A stretch of 64,000 bases of DNA from Bemisia tabaci (lineage: Eukaryota > Arthropoda > Insecta > Hemiptera > Aleyrodidae). The DNA lies in assembly GCF_918797505.1 (NCBI RefSeq), contig NC_092794.1:30556122-30620121 (forward strand), given 5' to 3'. Shown here in pieces: positions 10,127 through 21,360 of this stretch. A program made the translations under genes and the position numbers. The number at the start of each line of letters is the position of its first letter. The stretch's first letter is position 1. The notes beneath the pieces were generated by a model. It had not been told where the DNA came from, made no database searches, and saw nothing but the letters and a program-made list of their open reading frames with translations.

Positions 10127-12842
10127 ATGACTCGTCTTAGAATAGTTGCGTTTAACTGTAACGGTCTTCTGTCTCACGCAAACGAGATAGAAGCCTATGT
10201 CCGTCGAGAAAAAAATCGACATTTTACTCCTTAATGAAACTCATCTAACATCTCAAATGTACTATAGACTAAGAGGCTACGAATTCTACAGAACGGACTC
10301 TCCCTTAGAGAATTCTTGGGGTGGGGCCGGACTGTTAATACGTAGTGGTATATCATATTATCTTGATGACACGAAATCTCTAGCTACCAAAAAACTGCAA
10401 ACAGTAGGAGTAACATTACCCACAAAAAATGGGGAAATCCATATTGCCTCAATTTACAGTCCACCTAGCGGAGGAACTGTAACTGAAGATGAATATAAGG
10501 ACTTAATAGCGAAGCTTGGCCCCAGATTTATCTTGGGAGGAGATTTTAATGCGAAGCATACTTACTACGGGTCTAAAGGGACAACGGCCAAGGGTACAAA
10601 CTTAGTAGAGGCCTCCTTGTCCACTGGATGTGATTTTCTAACAGATGGAGTAGCAACTTACTACCCCACTGATCCTGATAAAACTCCCGATCTCATCGAT
10701 TTTTTTCTCACTAGAAATATTTCTAGAAATTTTCTCCAAGTAGGATCAGATTCTGATCTCTTCTCTGATCATATGGCAATAACCCTAATCCTCCACGAGG
10801 AAATACAGTTTAAGGGAGCCCCGCCTTTCCAAACAAACAATAAAGCAGATTGGGCTAAATTCAAGAGAATTCTAGTCAACAGAATTGAGATTAAGCAGAA
10901 TATAGACACCAAAGAGGAACTTGAAAATCAAGTTAACTTATTTACAAGCAACGTAAGACACGCTGCTTTGCTCAGCACCCCACCTATAAAGACAGTAGAA
11001 ACTGATTTTAAACTTCCCCCAGAATTCCCGGAGGCTATTCGAGAGGGAAGAAGACTTAGAAATAAATGGAAAAGATCGAGATTCCCTGATGATCGGGAAG
11101 CTTTCAATAAGGCCAGTAGGAAACTCAGGGCGGCTCTTGCTGACCTTAAACAAGAAAGACTTAGCGAGTTTATTAAAAGCTTGTCACCAGGCAAAAGTAC
11201 TGACTACTCCTTATGACGATCAATTAGATATTTAAAAAGAGCTAAAGTACATGTTCCTCCTATCAAATTAGGAGATAATAAATGGGCAATAAGTCCAATT
11301 CAAAAAGCCGAAGCCTTTAGTGATTTCCTCGCAGAAGTATTCAAACCTAACCCTGAGTCCTTAGATCCCGAGGATAGAATTGATCCTGAAAAGGAGATGT
11401 CTATCGTCGAGTGTGAGGCCCCAATTCCGATTGACCCAATCAGAAAATCTGAAATCGAATATTTAATTAAATATAAGCTTAAAAATAAAAAAGCACTGGG
11501 TATGGACGGAATTACATCTGAAATTCTGAAAGAATTACCAGACAAAGCAACTAAGCAACTAGCAAACATATATAACGCTGTCTTGGAACTCCGACACTTC
11601 CCTGAGGAAAGGAAGAAGGCTGAGATAGTAGTTATCCACAAAAGCGGAAAACCGAAAAATAAACTCTCTTCTTATCGCCCCATATCTTTATTGTCATGTA
11701 CCTATCGGTAAACTATTTGAAAGATGTTATCTGAAAAGGACAATTAAAATTATACATGAAAGAAAAATTCTTCCTAAACATCAATTTGGTTTTCGGGCCA
11801 AGCACTCGACGATAGAACAGATCCACCGTGTAGTAGACCTTATAGAAAGATCACTCGAGCGAGGCGAGTATTGTGCCAGTATCTTCTTAGACATCGCAAC
11901 GGCCTTCGACAAAGTTTGGCACGAAGGCCTTAAACTTAAACTTTATAAACTTTTCCCCCCAACCATTACGATTTCCTCGAATCGTATCTGGGAGGAAGAT
12001 CTTTTCGAGTTAGGCAAGATGAGGCCTACTCAGGATTCGAACCAATACTAGCGGGAGTTCCTCAGGGTTCGGTTTTAGGACCAGTCCTATTTCTAATCTA
12101 TATGAGTGATCTGCCTGATGTGGGTGAAGTACTCATTTCTACTTATGCCGATGATACAGCGGGAACAGCCGTAGGGAAAACTCTCCGTCAATCTATATCA
12201 AGATTGCAAAAAGGAGTAGACGAAATAGTTGACTGGAACAAAAAATGGCGTTCTGCTCTCAACAGCCAAAAATCTCAATCTATTGTCTTTACCAACCACA
12301 GGCTGCCGAGATTGGTTCCACCAATTAGGCTTGATGGAAGACCTGTTGGATGCTCAGATGAGGCCAGATATCTTGGTGTAACACTCGACGTTAAATTGCG
12401 TTGGGCAGCCCACATCAAGAAAAAGAGACGTGAGCTCATGATAAAAAACTCTAAGATGCGTTGGCTTCTTAGGTGTAATTCCAATTTATCTTTAGATAAT
12501 AAAGTTCTTCTTTATAAGCAGGCCCTCAGGCCAGTGTGGTCCTACGGCTGCCAGCTCTGGAGGTGTGCGGCTAATTCTAATATTAAAATAATTCAAAGGG
12601 CCCAGAATTCTGTTCTGCGACGGATGGTGGGGGCGCGGTGGTATGTTAGGAACTCTGACATCCATCGGGACCTCGGCATTGAGAGCGTCGGAGCAGTAAT
12701 TCGGCGAACAGCCACCAGATACGAAGAACGTCTTTTGGCCCATCCTAATGAGGAAGCCATCAGATTACTAGATAACAGTGAGGAACTACGGAGGCTCAGA
12801 AGGCGCAAACCCTTTGAGCTGGCAACCGTAGTACCCGATTAA
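10127..12842 (+). pseudogene. LINE ORF2: AP-endonuclease and reverse transcriptase, broken
   Basis: Starts MTRLRIVAFNCNGLL, the usual endonuclease opening. A shift in an A-run at about 10206-10213 moves the frame, which then shows the endonuclease motifs NETHL, GGDFNAKH and SDH. An in-frame TGA at 11214 replaces a probable Trp codon. The RT domain follows (ALGMDGITSEIL, YRPISLLS), shifts frame near 11700, continues through FLDIATAFDKVWH, and shifts again in a C-run near 11955. The catalytic YADD is at about 12144. The C-terminal motif WSYGCQLW...NIKIIQRAQN is typical of the Jockey clade. The stop is at 12840-12842. At least four lesions mean no functional product. Confidence 0.9.
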
Positions 12843-13700
12843 CCCCCATATATCATCATAAAATCCCTTGATTGAGGGTGGCTATAAACTATAGTGATAT
12901 GTTTGGTATTATTCTTAGTATGTCTTAATTTCTTTTTCTTTTTCCTGTACAAAGTGTATGGTATCAAAATTTCACTGTTAAATGTTAGGTTTATACTCAT
13001 CACTGTGTGGTTAGTATAATGCTGTTCCGGTTGTTCGGGGTCGGACACCGCAGATACCGGGAACTATACCGTTCCCTATGGGCTCTGCGATGCTCGTCCT
13101 AGGGCATCCAAGTTAGGAAAAAGTCTGTATAATTGTATATATTTTCAGTCGATAACCGTTATTTATTTTTAAGTTACATCTAAATATCTTATTTCTGTAC
13201 AGAAGTTGATATGTTTAATAAATAAAAAAAAAAAAAAAAAAAAAAATTCCGAGTTTTCAGTTTTGGAGTCTCCAGATAAAGTGGCAACCCTGCTAATGTA
13301 TTTGCTCCCTATCATTGCATGGAGAGTTTGTTTTGATGTAGAGGTGGACTCTCAGGGTAGGGTGGGATATCCCCTCCATTTTGGCCTCACTTCGAGAGCT
13401 TTTTTTGACGTTAGGAGATGATTTCAGAGAAAACCAATGGCACCATCGTGTTTCTCGCGAACTTTTACAATTGAATTTGCGCATTTTTTTTTTTTAAAAA
13501 AAAGTCGTCAAAACCACCTCTTCATCGCTCAACTTTGGTACCAGCCACAAAGTTGTCACGTCTACAACTTGGTAGACTCCCAAGTAGCATTTTGCATCGA
13601 AAAAATTGTAATTTAAATTAAATAAAATTTCCAGATGATTTCAACTTTCTTGCAAGAAAAGAGCCTCGCCAAAAAGTGGTGTTTTTTCGCCCCTTTTTTT

Positions 13701-14399
13701 TATACCCGAGTTGGTCAACCGGACGGTGCTCAAATGAAAGCCTATGGTAAGGCAAACTTCCATGCAAAGTTTCAACTTGAAGTGACCCCTGGTTTAGGCT
13801 ATACAGCGTTGCCAATTTTCCCGTTTCATGTGCTAAAATCAAGGATATTGGACTATTAGTCCGGTGCATAAGTAGACTAGTACACCCAAGTTGGTCAACG
13901 GGACACAGCTCAAACGAAAGCTCATGGTAAGGCAAACTTCCAGGAAAAGTTTCAACTTGAAGTGAAACCTCGTTTAGGCTGTACAGCGTTGCCAATTTTC
14001 CATTTGTATGCGCTAAACTCACGAAATACTGAATCGTCATGGTTCAACAGACTATTATACCCGAGTTGGTCAACGAGACAAGGCTCAAACGAAAGCTCAT
14101 GGTAAGGCAAACTTCCAGGAAAAGTTTCAACTTGAAGTGAAACCTCGTTTAGGCTGTACAGCGTTGCCAATTTTCCATTTGTATGCGCTAAACTCACGAA
14201 ATACTGAATCATCATGGTTCAACAGACTATTATACCCGAGTTGGTCAACGAGACAAGGCTCAAACGAAAGCTTATGGTAAGGCAAACTTCCGGGAAAAGT
14301 TTCAACTTGAAGTGAAACCTCGTTTAGGCTGTACAGCGTTGCCAATTTTCCATTTTTATGTGCCAAAATGAAGGAATTCGGGACTAATAGTCCAGTGCA
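13701..14399. repeat. Left-arm tandem array, about four 175-bp units
   Basis: Units carry the marks CCCGAGTTGGTCAAC, TTCAACTTGAAGTGA and AGCGTTGCCAATTTTCC in order. The outermost unit is the most diverged and the inner units are nearly alike, suggesting recent unit homogenisation. Confidence 0.9.
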
Positions 14400-15600
14400 T
14401 CATAATTAAACAGACTAGTGCATCGGTCTACGAGCTGAATACTACCCTGAGATCGAATAGAAGGGTAACTAAAGGCCATCGTGAACTTTTTGAAGCAGTG
14501 TTGCCAATTTATTATTAATTTTTTTAACATAAAATTAGGGTTTTTCCGAGATTTTTGGCGGAAAACGTACCTTCATGGGCTACAACTTTGATGAGTATGG
14601 GCTAAACATTACGACTCGATAGTAAATGAACGCTACAGACGGAGAAAATTGAATTCCGAACGCAATGTTGCCAAGTATATTTTAATTTCTTACAAAAATT
14701 AAAGATTTTCTCACGTGAATGCTTCGATAAACGTAATTTCCAAGGCATTCATGTCATTCTGATGACTGAATATCACCATGGCATAGTACATGATTTCTGT
14801 TCAAGGCAAAAATGGAAAGTTCAGAGTAACGTGGCCAAATTGTGTGCATTTATTTTACGTCGAGACGCCTCCCAAAAAGAGAAAACCACTAAAATCACGT
14901 TTTGCCTCTCAAAAATATCTTCAAATTGGAGCTGAAAAACTCATCATTTTATCGTAAAAATGCCTTAAAATGGTAATATAGACTTAAAAATTCGTCTTCT
15001 CTTTTAAAAATCAATCCAATATTATTGAATGGTAATAGTTTGCCTACCTTGTATGGTGAAGGAACCTGAAAGCACGATTATTCGAACGAAAAGCTCAAAA
15101 ATATCGGCGTCTCGTCGTAAAATAAATGCACACAATTTGGCCACGTTACTCTGAACTTTCCATTTTTGCCTTGAACAGAAATCATGTACTATGCCATGGT
15201 GATATTCAGTCATCAGAATGACATGAATGCCTTGGAAATTACGTTTATCGAAGCATTCACGTGAGAAAATCTTTAATTTTTGTAAGAAATTAAAATATAC
15301 TTGGCAACATTGCGTTCGGAATTCAATTTTCTCCGTCTGTAGCGTTCATTTACTATCGAGTCGTAATGTTTAGCCCATACTCATCAAAGTTGTAGCCCAT
15401 GAAGGTACGTTTTCCGCCAAAAATCTCGGAAAAACCCTAATTTTATGTTAAAAAAATTAATAATAAATTGGCAACACTGCTTCAAAATGTTCACGATGGC
15501 CTTTAGTTACCCTTCTATTCGATCTCAGGGTAGTATTCAGCTCGTTGACCGATGCACTAGTCTGTTTAATTATGATGCATTGGACTATTAGTCCCGAATT

Positions 15601-16624
15601 CCTTCATTTTGGCACATAAAAATGGAAAATTGGCAACGCTGTACAGCCTAAACGAGGTTTCACTTCAAGTTGAAACTTTTCCCGGAAGTTTGCCTTACCA
15701 TGAGCTTTCGTTTGAGCCTTGTCTCGTTGACCAACTCGGGTATAATAGTCTGTTGAACCATGATGATTCAGTATTTCGTAAGTACAGCGCATAAAAATGA
15801 AAAATTGGCGACGCTGTACAGCCTAAACGAGGTTTCACTTCAAGTTGAAACTTTTCCCAGAAGTTTGCCTTACCATAAGCTTTCGTTTGAGCCTTGTCTC
15901 GTTGACCAACTCGGGTATAATAGTCTGTTGAACCTTGACGATTCAGTATTTCGTGAGTTTAGCGCATAAAAATGGAAAATTGGCAACGCTGTACAGCCTA
16001 AACGAGGTTTCACTTCAAGTTGAAACTTTTCCTGGAAGTTTGCCTTACCATGAGCTTTCGTTTGAGCTTTGTCTCGTTGACCAACTCGGGTATAATAGTC
16101 TGTTGAACCATGATGATTCAGTATTTCGTGAGTACAGCGCATAAAAATGAAAAATTGGCGACGCTGTACAGCCTAAACGAGGTTTCACTTCAAGTTGAAA
16201 CTTTTGCCAGAAGTTTGCCTTACCATGAGCTTTCGTTTGAGCCTTGTCTCGTTGACCAACTCGGGTATAATAGTCTGTTGAACCATGACGATTCAGTATT
16301 TCGTGAGTTTAGCGCATAAAAATGGAAAATTGGCAACGCTGTACAGCCTAAACGAGGTTTCACTTCAAATTGAAACTTTTCCTGGAAGTTTGCCTTACCA
16401 TGAGCTTTCGTTTGAGCTTTGTCCCGTTGACCAACTTGGGTGTACTAGTCTACTTATGCACCGGACTAATAGTCCAATATCCTTGATTTTAGCACATGAA
16501 ACGGGAAAATTGGCAACGCTGTACAGCCTTAACCAGGGGTCACTTCAAGTTGAAACTTTGCATGGAAGTTTGCCTTACCATAGGCTTTCATTTGAGCACC
16601 GTCCGGTCGACCAACTCGGGTATA
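15601..16624. repeat. Right-arm tandem array, about six 175-bp units
   Basis: Inverse orientation to 13701-14399. The unit marker CCATGA(T/C)GATTCAGTAT or a close variant recurs at exact 175-bp steps (for example 15760, 15935, 16110, 16285). The outermost unit matches the diverged outermost unit of the left arm. Confidence 0.9.
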
Positions 16625-16830
16625 AAAAAAAGGGGCGAAACTTGGCGAGGCTCTTTCAATTTCAATTTTACAACATCTGACCCCCTCATTGTAAAAAAGT
16701 TGCAATTTTTTTGCGAAGAACTTTCAATATTGACGACCTTTAAATTTCAACCCCTAAATTTTCAGGGGCAATTGGAATAATTTGGACTCATACTTTCCTG
16801 AAGTCCTACGACGTTTAGCAGCGTAAAATA

Positions 16831-16906
16831 CCGCACGCCCTCGTGTGGACTAGAACCCGACCCGCGAATGTCATAGCCGAGTACTCTGCCACTGAGCCAC
16901 AGGGAG
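16831..16906 (-). repeat. tRNA-related SINE head
   Basis: On the minus strand, TGGCTCAGTGGCAGAG (A-box-like) and GGGTTCTAGTCC (B-box-like) sit at pol III promoter spacing. The arms are not complementary enough for a working tRNA. A T-rich tract with GTGTTATTTTTT units follows on the plus strand at 17040-17110. Confidence 0.6.
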
Positions 16907-17134
16907 CTGATGGTGAGTTGGGTAAAAATCACGGCTGTTAAGGCTGTTATAGCATGCATTGCGTCAGTGCGCGGCTCAACTTTCATGATAGATTTGATTA
17001 ACGCCGTGTTATCTCAGGCTTCTTTCTTTTGCATATTAGTATCACTATTTTTTTTTTTTTCGTGTTATTTTTTTTTGTATTATTTTTTTTTGTGTTATTT
17101 TTTTTCGATAACGAGTAATATGTACTTACACTAA

Positions 17135-17425
17135 ATTTACACTGGTGTAAATTACACCACATGCTAACTTGAGAACTTAAAAATATTTTTAAAATATTTT
17201 CGAAACTTTCTTAAAAAATAATTTAAAAATGTTTACAGACAATATTTTTGAATTATTTTAAAAATATTTTTGGTAAACATATTCAAAATATTCCCTTAAA
17301 AAGTTTTAAAAACATTTTAAAAATATTTTGAAAATATTTTAATTACAATATTGCCATGAAAATATTTTGATAAAGGTGACAATATTTTCAAAATATTTTC
17401 AACATATTTTGTACTATCTGGGTTA
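17135..17425. repeat. AT-rich word island (AAAATATTTT)
   Basis: After an imperfect palindrome at 17135-17153 (TTTACAC/GTGTAAA), the self-complementary word AAAATATTTT and near variants recur more than ten times to 17420, without a fixed period. Confidence 0.7.
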
Positions 17426-17671
17426 GGTGAGACATTTAAGTCGAAAAAACTTTAAAACAACTAGAAAATTGGATGCCAGGCACATGGCGTGAATTTGTTT
17501 CAACATGATTGCACTGAAATTGCAGTCTTTATAGTGCCTTGAAAAAGAAGGTTAGGCAACAAGCATAACCTACATTTCTTGCAAACTCATTCCAATAAAA
17601 TTGCAACTTTTTCAGCGCCTTCAAATGAACGTATAGGCAACAAGCAAAAATTGCAATCCATGCTACTTGGG

Positions 17672-19510
17672 CTATAGTGCATGGCAAAAAAATTTTTCAA
17701 ACTCTCCATGTCCGAAAAAAGGCTTGTTTTGTGATGTAAAACTACATATCCAACTCCGGGGAAAATCCATAAAGGGGGCAAAATCGTCGTATTTTAATAA
17801 AAATTACACTCATGCTAAGAACTAAATAACCAAAAAATTAGTAAACTGGTGCTGTCCATTTGGCCTTTTCCACACGAAACTTTATTCGACGAACTCCTGA
17901 GTGCGCCTAAACTTGTTCCATGGTACGAGGAATACAATTTACACGCATCGGTTCGAACCGGAACATCCTGTATTTGATGGCAAAAATTTGGAAGATGATG
18001 CGAGTAGGCCGTTTTATATAATCGAATTTTCACAGGGTCAGATTTAGGTTTCATGTAGAAGGGGTGCAATCTAGATTTTGGCGCCCCCCTGGTTGGGAGG
18101 AGGGTGGGGATCGTCACTCGGAAAAATGTTGAAAATTACAGCGTACCAAACGGCCGTTTTCCGCAGTTTTGGACAAACATTCATCTTTTTAAGATTTTCG
18201 AGGTCTCACAGAGCGGTGTCGATGCATGTAAAAATACTTGAAGTCTCATTTCTCAATATATTTTTTGTACGTACCTACTATCTACTGGCGACTGACTATT
18301 ACGTACTCACACTTCACATTATAAAACTGTGATGAATGCTGAGTACGCAAAATTGTAGATTGAAGCTCTACTGAGTGAAGGAGGCAGGTAATATTTTTGT
18401 TATTTCAAAAAGACGGGTTTAACATTGAAAGTGGGGTCAAAAAATGTTCGAAATGGTACTTATAAACTTTAAATTGTATTTTAAAGCTGAGGTTTTGCAA
18501 TGATAGGTATAATTTGAAATGAGATTATTTCAAAATCACCTTCATTTAAAAGCAACAATGTCATTTACCCTCTATTTCAATTAGAGGCTTCAATTTTGAA
18601 CCTATGTCGTATGAAAAGGCTTGTTTTTAGGATAAGTTGATAAACGGAGCACAAAGAAACAAGAGAAAGAGAAGGGAATGTGCATTTTCATCAACCCCAT
18701 TTTTAGATGGATCATTGCTCACAAAAGCGGCCTGGTTTCAATTTTTTTGAATAGTTACATAAAAAACACTGTGCATCCTCATACTACCTCGTAAGGCCTC
18801 ACGCTCGTGAAAAAATAAATGAATATCTGTGTTATTCAGTCCTAATCAAAATTTTTAAAATTAGGAAGTAACTAACAAGAATTAATTATAGAGAGGAATT
18901 TTATTTTTACTTTTCTATTGCTTAATTTCTTTCATAGATTTGGTGTTCAGTTGCAAAAGTTAAAGTTTTTAATCAGTCCACAAAGGAATCGGGTTTGTGA
19001 AAGGTACCTTCAAAATCTCTCGGACGTTAAAAATTAATTACATTTGAAAATTGTTCCAAAATATTAAACTAGGCTCAAAGATACCCCAATGGAATTTCGT
19101 GAAAAGGGTCAAACGGGCCCCTCAATTATGTTAAAACATGTCACGAGGGGCTCTTTTGGGGCCCTTTTTGACAAGTTCAGGGGGCGGTTGCCCCCTTGCC
19201 CAGTGATTTTATTTTTACGCTTTCCTTGAATTTGGCGCCCTTTTCACCTCAGAGTTCGCCTCGTAAACTAATTGGTACATATTTAACGATTCCATAGGCA
19301 ACAAAAATATTGAACTTTGCAATCTTCATCTTCAGGCTTTAGGTATGCATATACTAGGGAAAACGTTGACTTTAGGTTTTTGATGCTTCTTAAAAGATAT
19401 GCTAGACATGCTGAAATGCTACTTTTTAAAAACGTTCTTGGAAAACGAATTAGGATGAACTTAGATTAGACGGGATAAATTGCAGTTTTATGCTTATCAA
19501 TCCTATTCAT
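17672..19510. other. Unassigned AT-rich DNA
   Basis: No gene or element is supported. Short GC-rich patches (18080-18115, 19100-19250) include TTTGGCGCCC twice, which may mark an old repeat. Confidence 0.3.
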
Positions 19511-19645
19511 AAAAAAACTGGCGCTCCGCTTCGCTCCGCGCCGGTTTTTTGCGGGAGGGGGGGGGGGCTTCGCCCCCCCAAGCCCCCCCAGGACGCGCGC
19601 TTCGCGCGCGTATTGTAGACACGCGCTTCGCGCGCGCTTTTTAGT
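19511..19645. repeat. GC-rich hairpin and CGCGCTTCGCGCGC words
   Basis: AAAAAACTGGCGC and GCGCCGGTTTTTT flank a CGCTTCGCTCC loop (19511-19550). Then a G-run, CTTCGCCCCCCC and two copies of the self-complementary word ACGCGCTTCGCGCGC lie within 90 bp. A weaker relative (GCTACGCCCCCTGGCCGC) is at 24392. Confidence 0.6.
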
Positions 19646-20066
19646 TTGAGTGTCCATTCCAGTTGTTCTGTCTTCTTAAGCGACCCGCGCGTCCACCGCG
19701 GGAAGAGTGTATTTTCCGAAGGGGGGGGGGGGATCAATCTGTAAGGGAATGAATTAAGAATTGAAACAGAAGTTGAGTTGTGAGCAGGTGAGCACGTTGT
19801 GAGCAAAAAGTTGCGTACCTTGTCGCGAGAGTGCGCGGCGAGCGGGAGTCCCACTACTGCGCTGATTGACCAGAGACGAGAGTTGCGGACGGACGATGTA
19901 CGAGAAATTGCCTACGTGGAGGCGGTCCGGCAGCAACATACCCACCGGCAGTCACCCGGAAAGCAATAGCACAAAATAGTAGTTGCGTACGTTGCCAGCG
20001 AACGCGCTGCGAAAAGTTATGACGGTTAAATGGTGAGATTTTGTTCAAGAACAGATCATTTAACCT
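19646..20066. other. Unassigned, locally GC-rich
   Basis: Contains a G-run near 19721. There is no recognisable gene. Confidence 0.3.
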
Positions 20067-20215
20067 GACCCACTGTGCGACGAACAATTTATCCAGCATC
20101 TTCCTTCCCTTGACCCACTGTGCGACGAAAAGTTTGTCCAAAAACTTCTTCCCCCTGACCCACTGTGCGACAATCAGCTTGTCCAAAAACTTTCTCCCCC
20201 GACCCACTGTGCGGC
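20067..20215. repeat. 45-bp minisatellite, four units
   Basis: GACCCACTGTGCGAC starts at 20067, 20112, 20157 and 20201 (steps 45, 45, 44). Because 45 is a multiple of three, frames on both strands stay open across the array (15-residue periodic peptides). I treat those frames as by-products. Confidence 0.85.
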
Positions 20216-20943
20216 CCTGCTCCGGTCGGCTCCCCTCATGCCGCGCACCCCTCGCCTTACTCTTTCAAAGCTCGCCATTCTTAAACGGCTCGGCCGATTT
20301 AGCTCAAATTCAATACCAAACCAATCCTAGGGGAGAACTACCACCTATAAAAATTTCAGCTCAAAATATTCATTTTCGCTCGAGTTATCGGGTGGACAAG
20401 ATTTCACCTCCCCCCACTTTCGAGCCCCACCCCTCAAAATCTATTGCCTCAAATTTCAATTTTTTTTCGCAGAATAGTAGTACTAATGAGTCTCTACAAA
20501 ATGCAAAAAATTGGTCAAAATATCTTTCAACGTAAGAAAGATATAACCACTCAAAAATCGAAAAATCTTCAAAAGGCGGAAATAAATACATACATACATA
20601 TATACAATTATATATATATATATATACGAATTTGAATTGCATATATTTTCGTGATCTACGACCCGTGATCGGTGCTCTTCACAATGTCTCAGGTCTGGGT
20701 CCGACATCATGGGTGAATGCAATGGTGTATTTCCTTCGGAAAATACACTAAAAAGGGGATGTTGCCATTTGAAAAAAAAGTTGGGGCCCGTAGCGCGTAC
20801 ACAACACAAACATTGATGTTTGAACATTCCCGAAATTTTGTTTCAAAATATTAATTATGTGAAATTTTAGAGGGGATGGATCTTTCGCCACGTGAGAAAT
20901 CTTAAGTCTCTACGCAATTCTCCGCACAGCAGTCATTACTAAA
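20216..20943. other. Unassigned, with a TACA/TA microsatellite
   Basis: Simple repeats (TACA)n and (TA)n at about 20585-20628; otherwise nothing recognised. Confidence 0.5.
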
Positions 20944-21008
20944 CGATCTCCCATCTAAGTGCTAACCACGACCGACGTTACTTAACCCGATGATCGCCCA
21001 AGTGCCGC
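20944..21008 (-). repeat. 5S rRNA-derived fragment
   Basis: Read on the minus strand, GATCATCGGGTTAAGTAACG and GGTTAGCACTTAGATGGGAG follow the internal control region of insect 5S rRNA (A box through C box) in order and spacing, at about three-quarters identity by eye. The 5' and 3' ends of a 5S gene are absent, so it is a pseudogene or the head of a 5S-derived SINE (SINE3-like) rather than a 5S gene. Confidence 0.6.
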
Positions 21009-21099
21009 TGCAGTGGAGTTTCGGAAGCTCCCTTGATATGAGAGGGTAACTTAGCATTCATAAGCGTCCTCAGCGCCAATTCCATTAATGAAAGCAACC

Positions 21100-21360
21100 C
21101 ACTCAGCATGAAGCATTACATCAATATTGATGCATATCGACAAATCTGATGAAATGTTACGACATATGGATGTTATATTGCATCCAGGTTGGCTAAAACG
21201 AGGTGGACGCTGTCAATCTTAATATAATGTGTATCCTATATTGACATCAACGCTATTGACGACGTCAACATCTATCTAGCTTACATAAACATCGACCTTA
21301 GTTGAGTAGATAGAGCACATTGATTTTCATTGACAGCGTCAACATTTCGATCGACAGTTT
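21100..21360. repeat. Word island (ATCAATATTGAT / GTTGACATCAAC), left part
   Basis: Self-complementary words such as ATCAATATTGAT and near-palindromes of TTGACATCAAC recur here and again at 22775-23030. Two separate inverted-repeat elements lie between the two parts, so this may be one host element split by later insertions. Confidence 0.5.

Larger units (their letters stand above)
9774..13245 (+). mobile_element. 5'-truncated Jockey-type non-LTR retrotransposon
   Basis: Inserted with a 13-bp target duplication ATTCCGAGTTTTC (9761-9773 and 13246-13258) and ending in poly-A (13224-13245), hallmarks of target-primed reverse transcription. It retains the end of ORF1 and a broken ORF2 (endonuclease plus reverse transcriptase). 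The 5' end is cut inside the ORF1 zinc-knuckle region. The 3' UTR runs from 12843 to the poly-A. Several frameshifts and a stop make it inactive. Confidence 0.9.
9579..13469. mobile_element. Short hairpin element interrupted by a LINE
   Basis: Bases 9579-9757 and 13291-13469 are inverted copies about 179 bp long (outer ends TGTAAAAGTTCGCG), with modest divergence. Removing the LINE and one target-site copy leaves a hairpin element of about 420 bp. No clear target duplication was seen for the hairpin element itself. Confidence 0.75.
13659..16655. mobile_element. Foldback element with inverted tandem arrays
   Basis: The left arm 13659-14868 and right arm 15106-16655 are inverted copies, starting AAGAGCCTCGCC outside and meeting around a 237-bp loop (14869-15105). 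Each arm consists of tandem 175-bp units on the outside and a single-copy inner part. The right arm holds about two more units, which accounts for the 340-bp length difference. This is the architecture of Drosophila FB (foldback) elements, though no sequence relation is claimed. No coding frame survives, because the unit length is not a multiple of three. Confidence 0.85.
13579..17671. mobile_element. CCCAAGTAGC-ended composite element (copy 1, 4.1 kb)
   Basis: The ends are CCCAAGTAGCAT at 13579-13590 and its exact inverse at 17660-17671, flanked by CT on both sides (13577-13578 and 17672-17673). TTGCAA-type words lie just inside both ends. The element contains the foldback at 13659-16655, a tRNA-like head and AT-rich word islands. 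A second element with the same ends lies at 31418-35663, where the insertion can be proved. No transposase gene is visible. Confidence 0.65.

Noticed and set aside
15609..16680. Series of 61-131-codon frames at 175-bp spacing
   Set aside because: They are the same tandem unit read in shifting frames (175 is not divisible by three), mirrored on 13618-14366. Not genes.
20041..20535. 164-codon plus-strand frame and 117-codon minus-strand frame
   Set aside because: Both are kept open by the 45-bp minisatellite; no domain, no splice or promoter support.
20944..21008. Functional 5S rRNA gene
   Set aside because: Only the internal control region is recognisable, with many changes and no proper ends or terminator.
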